This document shows, one piece after another, positions 1 through 8,305 of a stretch of DNA of 36,450 nucleotides (position 1 is the stretch's first letter; every line of letters begins with the position of its first letter). The position numbers and the translations under genes are program-made. The notes beneath the pieces are model-generated. The model worked only from the letters and a program-made list of their open reading frames with translations. It was not told the DNA's origin and did not search any database. The stretch covers positions 1 through 36,450 of the forward strand of contig JAUNWX010000021.1 in NCBI GenBank assembly GCA_030540075.1. The letters are read 5' to 3'. Source of the DNA: Lachnospiraceae bacterium (lineage in GTDB: Bacteria > Bacillota > Clostridia > Lachnospirales > Lachnospiraceae).

Positions 1-460
1 CTTCTGCCCGCGCCTTCGGATAACTCATGCCGGAGGCCACACCGTCGCGGACGACTGCATTGAACTTTGCATGGGCGGTAGAGCCGGTCGAGAGCTCGAG
101 AGCGGCCATCTGCTGCAGCTTCGCGAGGTCCGCGGATTCGGAACCGAACACGAGCTGGTCCACGAAGCCGAGGGAACGCAGGACTGCGACGCCACCGGCT
201 GCGAAATCCTCTGCGCTGGAGGTCGAAAACATAACCGGGATCTGGACGACGAGGTCGACGCCGTGCGTGAGGGCATCCCGGGCGCGCTCATACTTATCGA
301 AGATCGCCGGCTCGCCGCGCTGCACGAAATCGCCGGACATCGCCGCGACGATGTAATCCGCCTGGTACTCGGCGCGGATCTGCTCGATCATGTACTGATG
401 CCCCGCATGGAAGGGATTGTATTCGGTGATGATACCGACGACTTTTTTTCCGTTGATCAT
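1..460 (-). CDS. tmcAL: tRNA(Met) cytidine acetate ligase TmcAL, N-terminal part
   Basis: The first 153 residues of a protein whose 3' end lies off the left edge. The N-terminus carries an HxGH nucleotidyl-transfer motif (EYNPFHAGHQ, His18 and His21) followed by SGDFVQRGEPA at about residues 42-52, as expected for the YlbM/TmcAL family. Known members acetylate C34 of elongator tRNA-Met using acetate and ATP, in the cytoplasm. The ATG at 460 is preceded by a GAGGAC ribosome site. It is the last gene of the minus-strand series here and is separated from the PFL gene by a terminator, so it probably has its own promoter in 461-600; I could not pick one convincingly. The family call is firm; activity is inferred from homology. 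Confidence 0.9.
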   Translation of the reverse strand, partial: MINGKKVVGIITEYNPFHAGHQYMIEQIRAEYQADYIVAAMSGDFVQRGEPAIFDKYERARDALTHGVDLVVQIPVMFSTSSAEDFAAGGVAVLRSLGFVDQLVFGSESADLAKLQQMAALELSTGSTAHAKFNAVVRDGVASGMSYPKARAE

Positions 461-599
461 TGTGTCCTCACAGCCAGGATCCAGACCACGCCTGCCGGCT
501 TTTCGATCCGGAAGCGGCCTGGAGATCCTGGTCATTTATTTCATATGATGTAGCTACGTGTTGAATCATCTGCATGATTCGGATGTAAGACAAATATAT

Positions 600-641
600 C
601 AAAAAAAGCGCGTGACGGAAATCTCACTTTCCATCATGCGC
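600..641 (-). terminator. Rho-independent terminator after the PFL gene
   Basis: On the minus strand a GCGC...GCGC stem of about 14 bp (one A·C mismatch, one G·U pair) with a 6-nt loop is followed by seven T. It lies about 75 nt after the PFL stop codon and would isolate that operon from tmcAL. Confidence 0.8.
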
Positions 642-667
642 CCGAAATCATGTCATTCGTTGTTGCC

Positions 668-712
668 GTTCAGACAGGAAGACCAGGAGGGGCGGTCCCC
701 GACTGAACAGTT
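668..712 (-). repeat. Hairpin with GTTCAG/CTGAAC ends after the PFL gene
   Basis: An inverted repeat GTTCAG...CTGAAC encloses a smaller GGGG/CCCC hairpin and starts 5 bp after the PFL stop. Its outer ends and flanks (CCGTTCAG on the left, CTGAACAGTT on the right) match the borders of the half-copy palindrome at 30456-30549, which is also just after a stop codon. There is no T-run directly behind it. Confidence 0.5.
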
Positions 713-716
713 ACCA

Positions 717-2099
717 TTAGTTCTTGAAGCTGTGGATCGGTGCCGGGATGCGTCCCTTACGGTTCACGAAACCAGAGCAGTCGAAGGTATTGACCGCCAT
801 GACCGGAGCGTGGCCGAGGAGGCCGCCGAAATCGACGTGATCGCCGACCTTCTTGCCGATCGCCGGGATGACACGAACTGCGGTGGTCTTCTGGTTAACC
901 ATACCGAGGGCTGCCTCATCCGCGATGATACCGGAGATCGTAGTCGCCGGGGTGTCGCCCGGGATGGCGATCATATCGAGACCGACGGAGCAGACGCAGG
1001 TCATCGCCTCGAGCTTCTCGATGTTGAGGGCACCTGCCTCAACGGCATTGATCATGCCCTGATCCTCGGAAACCGGGATGAATGCACCGCTGAGTCCGCC
1101 GACGGAGCTGGACGCCATGATGCCGCCCTTCTTCACCTGGTCGTTCAGCATCGCGAGCGCCGCGGTCGTTCCCGGTGCACCGGTACGCTCGAGACCCATC
1201 GCCTCGAGGATGTCGGAGACGGAATCACCGATGGCCGGCGTCGGTGCGAGGGAGAGGTCAATGATGCCGAACGGTACATTCAGCATGCGGCTCGCCTCCT
1301 TGGCCACCAGCTGGCCTACGCGGGTGATCTTAAACGCGGTCTTCTTGATGAGCTCGGACAGCTCCTCGAAATCGAGGCCTTCCGCGTGCTGCAGTGCATC
1401 ACGTACGACGCCCGGTCCGGAAACGCCGACATTCAGGATGCAGTCGGCCTCGGAAACGCCATGGAAGGCGCCGGCCATAAACGGGTTGTCGTCCGGTGCG
1501 TTACAGAAGACAACGAGCTTCGAGCAGGCGCTGGAATCGGTGTCGGCGGTACGCTCAGCCGCCTCACGGATCATCTCACCCATGAGACGAACGGCGTCCA
1601 TGTTGATACCGGTCTTCGTGGAACCGAGGTTGACGCTGGAGCAGACGATGTCGGTCTCGGCGAGGGCCTGCGGGATCGCACGCATCAGCATCTCATCCGC
1701 CGGGGTCATGCCCTTCTGACAGATGGCGGAGAAACCGCCGAGGAAGTTGACGCCGACCGCCTTCGCTGCCTTGTCGAGAGTATGTGCGACCTTCACGAAA
1801 TCCGCAGAGGACTTACATGCACTGCCGGCCGCGATGGCGATCGGGGTGACGGAGATACGCTTGTTCACGATCGGCACACTGTACTCGCGGCTGATCTCCT
1901 CTCCGGTTTTCACGAGGTCACGCGCATAGCGGGTGATCTTCTTATAGATATTGTCACAGAAGGTGTCGACATCACCGGCCGCACAGTCGAGAAGACTGAT
2001 TCCCATGGTGATCGTACGGACATCGAGGTTATTATGTTCGATCATGTTGTTGGTCTCCGCGACCTCCAGGACATTGACCGCATCAAAAGAGCTTGCCAT
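717..2099 (-). CDS. PFL family protein (UPF0210/DUF711)
   Basis: A 460-residue protein, the usual length for the UPF0210 (PFL) family, which is rich in Gly/Ser/Ala stretches and has no settled reaction. Recognisable stretches are the N-terminal [20 protein letters not shown], the central [12 protein letters not shown] and the C-terminal [15 protein letters not shown]. The ATG at 2099 has a GGAGAA ribosome site. It starts 14 bp after the ACT-domain gene, an arrangement conserved in many Firmicutes, so the two probably work together. Older annotations call the pair a regulatory ACT protein plus a pyruvate-formate-lyase-like protein, but the catalytic residues of PFL are not apparent. Cytoplasmic; no signal peptide. 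Confidence 0.88.
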   Translation of the reverse strand: MASSFDAVNVLEVAETNNMIEHNNLDVRTITMGISLLDCAAGDVDTFCDNIYKKITRYARDLVKTGEEISREYSVPIVNKRISVTPIAIAAGSACKSSADFVKVAHTLDKAAKAVGVNFLGGFSAICQKGMTPADEMLMRAIPQALAETDIVCSSVNLGSTKTGINMDAVRLMGEMIREAAERTADTDSSACSKLVVFCNAPDDNPFMAGAFHGVSEADCILNVGVSGPGVVRDALQHAEGLDFEELSELIKKTAFKITRVGQLVAKEASRMLNVPFGIIDLSLAPTPAIGDSVSDILEAMGLERTGAPGTTAALAMLNDQVKKGGIMASSSVGGLSGAFIPVSEDQGMINAVEAGALNIEKLEAMTCVCSVGLDMIAIPGDTPATTISGIIADEAALGMVNQKTTAVRVIPAIGKKVGDHVDFGGLLGHAPVMAVNTFDCSGFVNRKGRIPAPIHSFKN

Positions 2100-2113
2100 T
2101 CTGATTCTCCTTT

Positions 2114-2389
2114 TTATATTCTATGCATCATCGTGAAGATCTCTTCGAGCTGCATCTTGATATCGACGCCGATCTGATCCTTACCATACTGTGCGATCTC
2201 GGCAGCGACGGTGTCGAAGCTCTCCGTGGTGTTCGATACATCCACGATCATCATCATGTTAAAGAATCCGCCGGTGATGGTCTGTGAGATATCGAGGATG
2301 TTGATGTTCTTCTCGGAAAGAAAGGTACAAACCTTTGCAATGATGCCGACGGTGTCCTTACCAACTACGGTAATAATCGCTTTTTTCAT
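2114..2389 (-). CDS. ACT domain protein (UPF0237)
   Basis: A single ACT domain of 91 residues ([20 protein letters not shown] at the start, [14 protein letters not shown] in the middle), the standard size of UPF0237. ACT domains bind amino acids or similar small ligands, so this is likely a ligand-sensing partner of the PFL protein encoded 14 bp downstream. A longer open frame extends upstream to 2608, but the ATG at 2389 has a perfect TAGGAGG ribosome site 6 nt away and begins exactly at the domain, so it is chosen. The ligand is unknown. Confidence 0.9.
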   Translation of the reverse strand: MKKAIITVVGKDTVGIIAKVCTFLSEKNINILDISQTITGGFFNMMMIVDVSNTTESFDTVAAEIAQYGKDQIGVDIKMQLEEIFTMMHRI

Positions 2390-2615
2390 ATAGCCTCCTA
2401 CTGTCTGCCACCGGAATGCCTGCGCATCCACGGATCTGAACTGTACTGCATTGACCTGTTCTGTACACGGAAAAAACGCCGCGCAAAGGACCGGAGCATC
2501 TCTGCTCCATGCTTTCTTAATATCTAAGCATTTAAAATAGTAAAACGCAACCGCTTTTCCGCTTCGTTTACGAAAAAAAGCAGGCGCAAAATACGCGTCC
2601 CATGGCAATAAATAC
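2390..2615 (-). other. Leader and putative promoter region of the ACT/PFL operon
   Basis: No gene is visible. On the minus strand a weak promoter-like pair (TTGCGT, 17 bp, TTAGAT) lies around 2521-2549. It would be followed by a leader of about 120 nt holding a 6-bp hairpin GGAGCA/TGCTCC (2493-2508) and a run of six T at about 2471-2476. This could be a leader structure, but the promoter match is poor and I do not assign a mechanism. Confidence 0.3.
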
Positions 2616-2640
2616 TAAAAAGGACAGGGCTGCCCTGTCC
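2616..2640 (-). terminator. Rho-independent terminator after the dehydratase-like gene
   Basis: A perfect GGACAGGG/CCCTGTCC stem with a short loop is followed on the minus strand by TTTTT. It lies about 60 nt after the stop at 2702 and ends the permease-dehydratase unit. Confidence 0.88.
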
Positions 2641-2701
2641 TCGATCGTCCGCACTTATAGCGGTCATTCTATGATTTTATATCCAGTACCGTAAAACGTT
2701 T

Positions 2702-3850
2702 TTACCAGTCCTTGACGGAACCATCGAAATAGCGGAAGGCCGTGTTGCTGCCCCTCTCCTTCGCCGGGTACAATGTCTCCGCCTCATCGGACAGCTCGAC
2801 GCCTATGCCCGGTGCCTCCGGAATCATCATAAAACCGTCTTCGAACTTCAGTGGCTCCTTCACCATCGCATCCTCTGCACCATTGATACAGAATCCCGGA
2901 AGTTCCTGAATACCAAGATTCGGGATGGCTGCACAGAGTTGTAAGCAGGCCGCTGTCGAAACAGGCCCCAGTGGATTGTGCGGGATAATCTGCACATCGC
3001 TTGCCTCTGCAATCGCTGCGATTTTCTTCGACGCAGTGATACCGCCAACCGCGCATACATCCGGACGTACATACGCTGCTGCGTCACGGCGAATCAGCAT
3101 CTCGAATTCCTTTATATTGATAAAACGCTCACCTGTTGCGATCGGAACCGGCATTCGCGAAGCCACCATCGCCATGGTATCAACATTGTCCGGCGTCACC
3201 GGATCCTCGAAGACCATCGGGCGGTACTTCGCAACTTCGTTTCCAAACGTAATGGCTTCTGCCGCTGTCATACCACGATGGTTCTCAAGAATCAGATCGA
3301 ATCGTGGCCCTACTGCCTCACGAACACGACGCACCTTTTTAAGCTCATCCTCGATACGACCAGAGTAGAATTCATCGTAACCGTTCGACTGACTCTTCTG
3401 CTGCCCATTTATGAAAATTTTTGCTGCATTAAAGCCCATGTCCTGAAGCTCGCGATACTGTTTTACCGTCTCCTCGAGATCCGGCGTATGCTTCATCACA
3501 GAAGCGTAACAACGCACTTTGTTTCGTGTTTTACCACCCAGCAGCTGATATACCGGAACGCCTAGCGCCTTTCCCTTGATATCCCAGCAGGCGATGTCGA
3601 TGGCGGAAATAGCGCTCATGATAACGGAACCGCGGAAGTAAACCGCCCGATAAAGGTTCTGATTAATGTCTTCTGCATTGAACGGATCCTGACCAATCAG
3701 ATACGGTATGAATTTCCGAATAGCATCCGCCGTAGAACTCAGAAACCCCCAGTTGCCGGCCTCACCAAGACCCGTAATTCCAGCATCTGTATCAATTTCT
3801 ACGAATAAGTAGTGCTTAACAAAACGCAATCTTACATCTGTAATCTTCAC
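2702..3850 (-). CDS. Enolase-superfamily sugar-acid dehydratase-like enzyme
   Basis: A 382-residue mandelate racemase/muconate lactonizing enzyme type protein: capping domain at about 1-115, then the beta/alpha barrel. By spacing against E. coli D-galactonate dehydratase, metal ligands fall at Glu189 (in LENH), Glu215 (FEDP) and Glu241 (TGER), with catalytic His191 and His291 (PHNPLGPVSTA). The first ligand is Glu where the galactonate enzyme has Asp. Such enzymes remove water from acid sugars to give 2-keto-3-deoxy acids in the cytoplasm; the substrate cannot be read from sequence. The start is the GTG at 3850, 8 nt after AGGGAGG; the ATG at 3868 would overlap the permease stop and lacks its own site. 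The gene follows the SLC13 permease directly, implying a shared substrate. Confidence 0.85.
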   Translation of the reverse strand: MKITDVRLRFVKHYLFVEIDTDAGITGLGEAGNWGFLSSTADAIRKFIPYLIGQDPFNAEDINQNLYRAVYFRGSVIMSAISAIDIACWDIKGKALGVPVYQLLGGKTRNKVRCYASVMKHTPDLEETVKQYRELQDMGFNAAKIFINGQQKSQSNGYDEFYSGRIEDELKKVRRVREAVGPRFDLILENHRGMTAAEAITFGNEVAKYRPMVFEDPVTPDNVDTMAMVASRMPVPIATGERFINIKEFEMLIRRDAAAYVRPDVCAVGGITASKKIAAIAEASDVQIIPHNPLGPVSTAACLQLCAAIPNLGIQELPGFCINGAEDAMVKEPLKFEDGFMMIPEAPGIGVELSDEAETLYPAKERGSNTAFRYFDGSVKDW

Positions 3851-3867
3851 TGGTTTTCCTCCCTGCA

Positions 3868-5142
3868 TCAATAGAACGGGAACATCATCGGCAGCATCAC
3901 GATGGTGACGATCGTCAGGATGATCAGCAGCGGAGTTCCACACTTAAAATAATCCTTCAGCTTGTATCCGCCTGGTCCCATGATCATAATCTGACACGGA
4001 GCCGCCATCGGAGTCATGATAGAAATACAGCTTGCTGTCAGGACACCGACGACTGCTGCTCTCGGATCTACGCCGAGTTTTACGCAGGCCGTCGAAACGA
4101 GCGGGATAAAGATCGTAACGGTTGCAAGGTTTGACATAACCTGTGTAAGGATGAGCGGGATGATAAAGAACACTGCCATGATAATATACGGGTTTGTCGT
4201 ATTACCGACGAGCTTCAGCATCCAGTCTGCAACGACATCTCCGGCACCTGTTTTTGCGATGGCATCCGACAGAGCAAGTACTCCTGCAAAAAGATAAACG
4301 GTTGGCTGATGAATAGAGGCGAGTGCTTCCTTCTCATTCATGATACCGGTGAGCACGAGTACGATCGCGCCAATGGAGGCGGATATGAACATCTTTACGC
4401 CGATGGTCTTCTCCAGCAGCATGCAGGCAATGGTTGCAAGAATGATGAAGATGGCAAGCTTTTCCTTCTGCGAAGTCAGCTTCGTGGCTGTATCCTTTGC
4501 CTTCAGATTGTCTTCAAACTCCGTATTATCATGATCCGGCATAAGACGATAGCCGATAAAAATCATATACAGTACAGAAATGATAATCAGCGGAACACGC
4601 GCCATCGTGAAATCCCAGATGGTCAGTGGCGTCGTCGCGCCAGCCTTCATCATAACATCGCTCCATGCCATATTTGCAGAGCCCTGTCCGAGGAAGGTAG
4701 AGGCTGTGGCGATATTCGCAACTGCCATCGCCGGATACAGGAGCTTCGAACGGCTGACACCGATTTCATTCGCGATGCCGACCAGCAGAGGAATCATGAT
4801 TGCTGCAGTTGCAGTCGCACTGGTCAGGGTAGCAAGGAACCCCGCGACGAGGGTGGCAATCAAAATCAGCATCTTCGGATTATCCTTATACTTCTTAACC
4901 AGATTCTGGGCCCGGTCAAGCAGGCTTGTTTTGGTGATGGCCGCACCGATCACAAACATCGCAACGAACATAACGACGTTTGTGTTCGTGAAACCGGCGA
5001 AAGCCTCGGCCGGCTTCATCACGCCGGTCATGATAAGAGAAATCATAATGCCTGCGGAGATGATGGAAAATGAGATTTTACCCGACAGGAATGCGATGAT
5101 GGTACATGCAAGAATAATCAGTGTTATTTCTAACGGTGTCAT
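3868..5142 (-). CDS. SLC13-family (DASS/ArsB-NhaD type) permease
   Basis: A 424-residue integral membrane protein with roughly eleven hydrophobic segments in two similar halves. It resembles SLC13-type anion permeases that carry di- and tricarboxylates or sulfate with a cation. Signature-like stretches are VGAAITKTSL-like and TLTSATATAAIMIP in the first half and TQVMSNLATVTIFIP in the second. Two starts are possible; the ATG at 5142 is preferred because AAGGAG lies 9 nt upstream, while the ATG at 5160 overlaps that site. It is followed after 17 bp by the dehydratase-like gene and preceded by the LysR gene on the same strand, so it is the likely importer of the acid that the enzyme dehydrates. 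Confidence 0.85.
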   Translation of the reverse strand: MTPLEITLIILACTIIAFLSGKISFSIISAGIMISLIMTGVMKPAEAFAGFTNTNVVMFVAMFVIGAAITKTSLLDRAQNLVKKYKDNPKMLILIATLVAGFLATLTSATATAAIMIPLLVGIANEIGVSRSKLLYPAMAVANIATASTFLGQGSANMAWSDVMMKAGATTPLTIWDFTMARVPLIIISVLYMIFIGYRLMPDHDNTEFEDNLKAKDTATKLTSQKEKLAIFIILATIACMLLEKTIGVKMFISASIGAIVLVLTGIMNEKEALASIHQPTVYLFAGVLALSDAIAKTGAGDVVADWMLKLVGNTTNPYIIMAVFFIIPLILTQVMSNLATVTIFIPLVSTACVKLGVDPRAAVVGVLTASCISIMTPMAAPCQIMIMGPGGYKLKDYFKCGTPLLIILTIVTIVMLPMMFPFY

Positions 5143-5186
5143 AAGAATACGCTCCTTCATAAAAAAATACTTTTGTAACTGTCTCT

Positions 5187-5214
5187 ATGATAGCGATTGC
5201 AAAAAGAGTTGCAA
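5187..5214 (-). promoter_or_regulatory. Promoter of the permease-dehydratase operon with overlapping palindrome
   Basis: TTGCAA, a 16-bp spacer and TATCAT form a good vegetative promoter 45 nt upstream of the permease start. A second TTGCAA sits inside the spacer, giving two palindromic TTGCAA sites six bases apart over the -35 region. This is a plausible operator for the adjacent LysR regulator, whose sites are usually T-N11-A type palindromes. The link is inferred. Confidence 0.6.
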
Positions 5215-5263
5215 AACTCCTTGTTTTCACATTTTGTCAACTAAAATTCCATATCCATAGTTT

Positions 5264-5288
5264 TAAAAATGCATCCATCATGGATGCA
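5264..5288 (-). terminator. Rho-independent terminator after the LysR gene
   Basis: The stem TGCATCCA/TGGATGCA is followed on the minus strand by TTTTT, about 12 nt after the LysR stop. It separates the regulator from the permease promoter. Confidence 0.85.
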
Positions 5289-5299
5289 CTTTTAGCCTG

Positions 5300-6208
5300 T
5301 CACTTTATGTATTTTCTGCAGATATCTGCCATACTCTCAATTTCACTTTTCAACATCGAATCTGCCGGATAGCTCAGTGTCAGTGGCAATGTTGCCGGCG
5401 CTTCACCGAAAGAAAACAGGTGAATTTTCTTTCGGAACGAGTTATTCAGCACCATCGTATCCACCGTCACCATACTCGCATCGGTGTTTTCGATACAGGT
5501 CAGACCCGATCGTGTCGACATCACCTGATATGCGTAGGATGGGTGTATCCCATTTGCCTCGAGAATCTTATCAGTTCGTTCCTGATACACGGAGCCGTTG
5601 CGAAGACCAACCATCGGTACGTCTGCAAGCAGCGCTGTGTCGATCCACGGATATGAAAACCCCTCTTTTTCTACAGCCACCCGCTGAAACACTTCCGGAT
5701 GCGCCGTCGCAATAACAAACTGTCCTTCCTTAATCACTTGCGATTCAATACCATCTTCATGCAGATCTCCCATCGAAAGCACCATATCGATCTGCTTCTG
5801 ACGAAGTTTCTGGTAAAACATATTCAGTGTACTTTCATTTACATACAGTCGCACTCCCGGAAGCTGCTTCTCAAACGCCGGCATGATATCACGAAATAAA
5901 GCTTCTATAAAGCTCGCCTGAATCCCAATCTGAAGTATGCCCCTGGTCAGATTCGCATAAGCCAGCATCTCATCATCGAGTTTCCGTTCAATCAGCTGAA
6001 TTTCCTTCAGACGGGTGATATAGTGCTCTCCTGCCGTCGTCGGTACAAATTCCTTTCCCACGCGGTGAAACAGCGGGAGTCCCAGTTCCCTCTCCTTACT
6101 GATAATATACTTTGACAGAGCCGATGGCGTTATGAAGAGATTCTCTGCTGCCTTCGTGATTCCGCGGCAGCGCGCAACCTCCAGGATGTATTCGATGCTT
6201 TTATCCAT
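5300..6208 (-). CDS. LysR-family transcriptional regulator
   Basis: A 302-residue protein with an N-terminal winged helix-turn-helix (residues about 1-60; GITKAAENLFITPSALSKYI) and a LysR substrate-binding domain of the type-2 periplasmic fold from about 88 to the end. LTTRs usually activate an adjacent operon when a metabolite binds. Here the target is likely the permease-dehydratase operon just downstream, transcribed in the same direction rather than divergently. The ATG at 6208 with GGGGGATCAGGA upstream is preferred over an in-frame ATG 33 nt earlier, because it begins at the HTH. The inducer is unknown. Confidence 0.9.
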   Translation of the reverse strand: MDKSIEYILEVARCRGITKAAENLFITPSALSKYIISKERELGLPLFHRVGKEFVPTTAGEHYITRLKEIQLIERKLDDEMLAYANLTRGILQIGIQASFIEALFRDIMPAFEKQLPGVRLYVNESTLNMFYQKLRQKQIDMVLSMGDLHEDGIESQVIKEGQFVIATAHPEVFQRVAVEKEGFSYPWIDTALLADVPMVGLRNGSVYQERTDKILEANGIHPSYAYQVMSTRSGLTCIENTDASMVTVDTMVLNNSFRKKIHLFSFGEAPATLPLTLSYPADSMLKSEIESMADICRKYIK

Positions 6209-6247
6209 TCCTGATCCCCCTATGTTCACGGGCTGCCCCATGAAGAA

Positions 6248-6310
6248 TTTCTTACGAAAGTCTTAAGTCGACCGTAAGGGGTCAGACCCCATTACGAAAT
6301 TCTTAAGATG
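6248..6310. repeat. REP-like repeat: palindrome plus direct repeat, copy 1
   Basis: Bases 6278-6310 are identical to 7836-7868 (33 bp) and contain the palindrome GGGGTCAGACCCC. A degenerate second copy of the tail (TTACGAAA-TCTTAAG-GACCG) lies just left of the palindrome at about 6252-6274, so the unit is itself nearly duplicated. It is in the 3' flank of the MBL gene and upstream of the LysR gene. No adjacent transposase is visible. Confidence 0.75.
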
Positions 6311-6390
6311 ACCGATCGCACTACGCGTAGCTCAGACCTCGTTCGGGCTCCCGGTCTTCTTCAGACACCGGGTATGGCCCTGGCCAATGT

Positions 6391-7188
6391 CTACAGTTCG
6401 ATGATGTCCGAGATGTGGTCGCGGTGCGCGACGCTGATGTCGAAGTCGCCGGCGTGGTAGGCAGAGTCCGAAGTGTCGATCTCCTGCTGTACGGTTTTCA
6501 GTGCGAGCTCCGGGAGGTTATTTTCCTTACTGAGATGGCCGAGGAAGACGTGCTTCACATGCGGGTTCAGGATGCGGTCGATAAGGTGGCCGGAGCTTTC
6601 GTTACTGAGGTGACCGTGATCACTCAGGATCCGGCGCTTCAGCGACATCGGGTAGGGGCCCGTGCTCAGCATACGGACGTCGTGGTTCGCCTCGATCACC
6701 ATAGCATCGAGATCTTCCAGATGGGACACGATGTAATCGTCGTAGTGGCCCATGTCGGTGGCGACAGCGACACGCTTATCCCCCGCCTCGATGCGATAGC
6801 CGACCGGTTCGGCGGCATCATGGTCAATGGAAAATGGCGTCACACAGAGGTCACCGATGGTGGTCACGGAATCCGGAAGGATCGGCTGCAGCAGATCCGT
6901 CGCGAAATCACCGAGGGTCGGATTCAGCTTCACCTCGCGGAGCGTGCCCAGCGTGCCGTAGATCGGAATCTGGTATTTACGGGAGATCGTGCCGACGGCA
7001 CGGATATGGTCGATATGCTCGTGGGTCAGGAAAATCGCCTGCACATCCGAGAGGTCCAGGTCCAGCGCATGCAGGCCCTGGTTGACGGCCTTCATCGTGA
7101 CGCCGACATCGACGAGGACATGCGTGTGGTCCGTGCCGATGTAGCTGCTGTTCCCGCTGGAACCACTGGCGATACTCGTAAATCTCAT
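6391..7188 (-). CDS. WalJ/YycJ-like MBL-fold metallohydrolase
   Basis: A 265-residue metallo-beta-lactamase-fold protein with the two-metal motif THEHIDH at residues 55-61 and the opening TSIASGSSGNSSYIG, both typical of the YycJ/WalJ family (usually about 260-265 aa). WalJ is a double-strand exonuclease-like cytoplasmic protein linked in Bacillus to coordination of cell division with replication; that role is known of relatives, not shown here. It is not next to walKR genes here. Its ATG overlaps the coaE stop by 4 bp (ATGA), so the two are translationally coupled. Confidence 0.88.
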   Translation of the reverse strand: MRFTSIASGSSGNSSYIGTDHTHVLVDVGVTMKAVNQGLHALDLDLSDVQAIFLTHEHIDHIRAVGTISRKYQIPIYGTLGTLREVKLNPTLGDFATDLLQPILPDSVTTIGDLCVTPFSIDHDAAEPVGYRIEAGDKRVAVATDMGHYDDYIVSHLEDLDAMVIEANHDVRMLSTGPYPMSLKRRILSDHGHLSNESSGHLIDRILNPHVKHVFLGHLSKENNLPELALKTVQQEIDTSDSAYHAGDFDISVAHRDHISDIIEL

Positions 7189-7763
7189 AAAACTGCTCTT
7201 ATCCTTCCTTCTGTTTCTTCTCTACTACCTGAGTTATCGATGACGAAATCGGCCATGGCGGCGTAGTCGTCATCCGGGATCTGGGCGTGGATCATCGCGC
7301 GGGCCTTTTCCTCGGAGTAGCCGCGGGTTTCCATGAGGCGGGCGATGCGCACGGCTTCTTCCGTATAGACGAACCATACCTCGTCGCAGAGCTCCACGAA
7401 GTGAGCGGTCGGAAGGGCCGTTTCGACGACGATGTCTTCCCCGCTCTTCCGCGCCGCACGCACCTGTTCATCGACGTATTTCCAGACCGCAGGGTGGACG
7501 ATATGGTCGACCGCGGCCCGTGTCTTCGCGTTTCCGGCACCGTAGATCTTCGCAGCAAATGCCGGCAGATCGACACTGCCATCGGCCCGCTCGATGTCCG
7601 CACCGAGCAGCGCCTTCAGCGCCTCAAACACCGGATGCCCATGCACATAAAACGACTTCGCGATGTCGTCCGTCCGGTACGCTGTAAACTGATATTCCTG
7701 CGTGAGGACGTCCAGCACGCTGGATTTCCCCGCACCGACGCCACCGATCACTCCGATGATCAT
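7185..7763 (-). CDS. coaE: Dephospho-CoA kinase
   Basis: A 192-residue P-loop kinase that phosphorylates the 3'-hydroxyl of dephospho-CoA, the last step of coenzyme A synthesis. Visible are the Walker A GGVGAGKS at residues 7-14, HIVHPAVW in the middle (the CoaE HP motif) and ETALPTAHFVELCDEVWFV before the lid region. Length is normal. The ATG at 7763 has a GGGAAA ribosome site. The Walker A region reads GVGAGKS rather than the usual GIxSGKS, a mild variation. The gene is coupled to the MBL gene by a 4-bp overlap. Confidence 0.92.
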   Translation of the reverse strand: MIIGVIGGVGAGKSSVLDVLTQEYQFTAYRTDDIAKSFYVHGHPVFEALKALLGADIERADGSVDLPAFAAKIYGAGNAKTRAAVDHIVHPAVWKYVDEQVRAARKSGEDIVVETALPTAHFVELCDEVWFVYTEEAVRIARLMETRGYSEEKARAMIHAQIPDDDYAAMADFVIDNSGSREETEGRIRAVL

Positions 7764-7780
7764 TGATTTCCCTTTCAGTT

Positions 7781-7868
7781 TATGGGGTCTGACCCCATAA
7801 ACTTTAACTTTAGATTTTATTTATAAAAATTTAATGGGGTCAGACCCCATTACGAAATTCTTAAGATG
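7781..7868. repeat. REP-like repeat, copy 2, with an extra palindrome
   Basis: Two palindromes, TATGGGGTCTGACCCCATA (7781-7799) and AATGGGGTCAGACCCCATT (7833-7851), flank an AT-rich 33-bp stretch. Together they form an inverted pair. The second palindrome with its tail up to 7868 is the 33-bp exact repeat of 6278-6310. The region is the spacer between the unknown gene at 7881 and coaE. Confidence 0.75.
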
Positions 7869-7880
7869 GTCGATGTCGGT

Positions 7881-8297
7881 TTATTCCTTTCCCGCCATCG
7901 ACTTCCAGTCCGTCCACGAAAGAGCGGCCTCCGCCCAGTCCCGTGCCTGCTTCTCCTCGTTCAGCCAGGCGAGGCCCTCCATGACGCCGTCCTCCGAGAA
8001 GACGAACTCACGGAAGGTCTTGTGCTCCTCCGGCGTGAAGTCGAAGCTGTACGGCTCCGGCCACACCCAGACGCCGAGCGTGTAGCGATCCTTCGTCGGG
8101 TTCATGATCGTCTCCCCGGTCTTCTTATTGACCGGATACTCCGCCTCCCCCGCCTCGATCTTCTGAAGCAGTTCCGTATCCGGCTCTGTATACGTCACCT
8201 TACTCATCCGGAAACGCATCCCCTCTGAGGAACCCGCAAAAGGCTCCATCTTCAGAAAACCGATATGCATAATATCAGTAGATTGAATTTCTTTCAT
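7881..8297 (-). CDS. Conserved-looking protein of unknown function
   Basis: A 138-residue cytoplasmic protein I do not recognise. It has no signal peptide or membrane segment. It is rich in aromatic and acidic residues (VWVWPEPYSFDFTPEEHKTF, then two Trp near the C-terminus). The ATG at 8297 has GAGGTG 5 nt upstream and lies 8 bp after polA, so it is likely co-transcribed with polA. Codon use matches its neighbours. Function cannot be stated. Confidence 0.65.
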   Translation of the reverse strand: MKEIQSTDIMHIGFLKMEPFAGSSEGMRFRMSKVTYTEPDTELLQKIEAGEAEYPVNKKTGETIMNPTKDRYTLGVWVWPEPYSFDFTPEEHKTFREFVFSEDGVMEGLAWLNEEKQARDWAEAALSWTDWKSMAGKE

Positions 8298-8305
8298 ATT
8301 TCACC

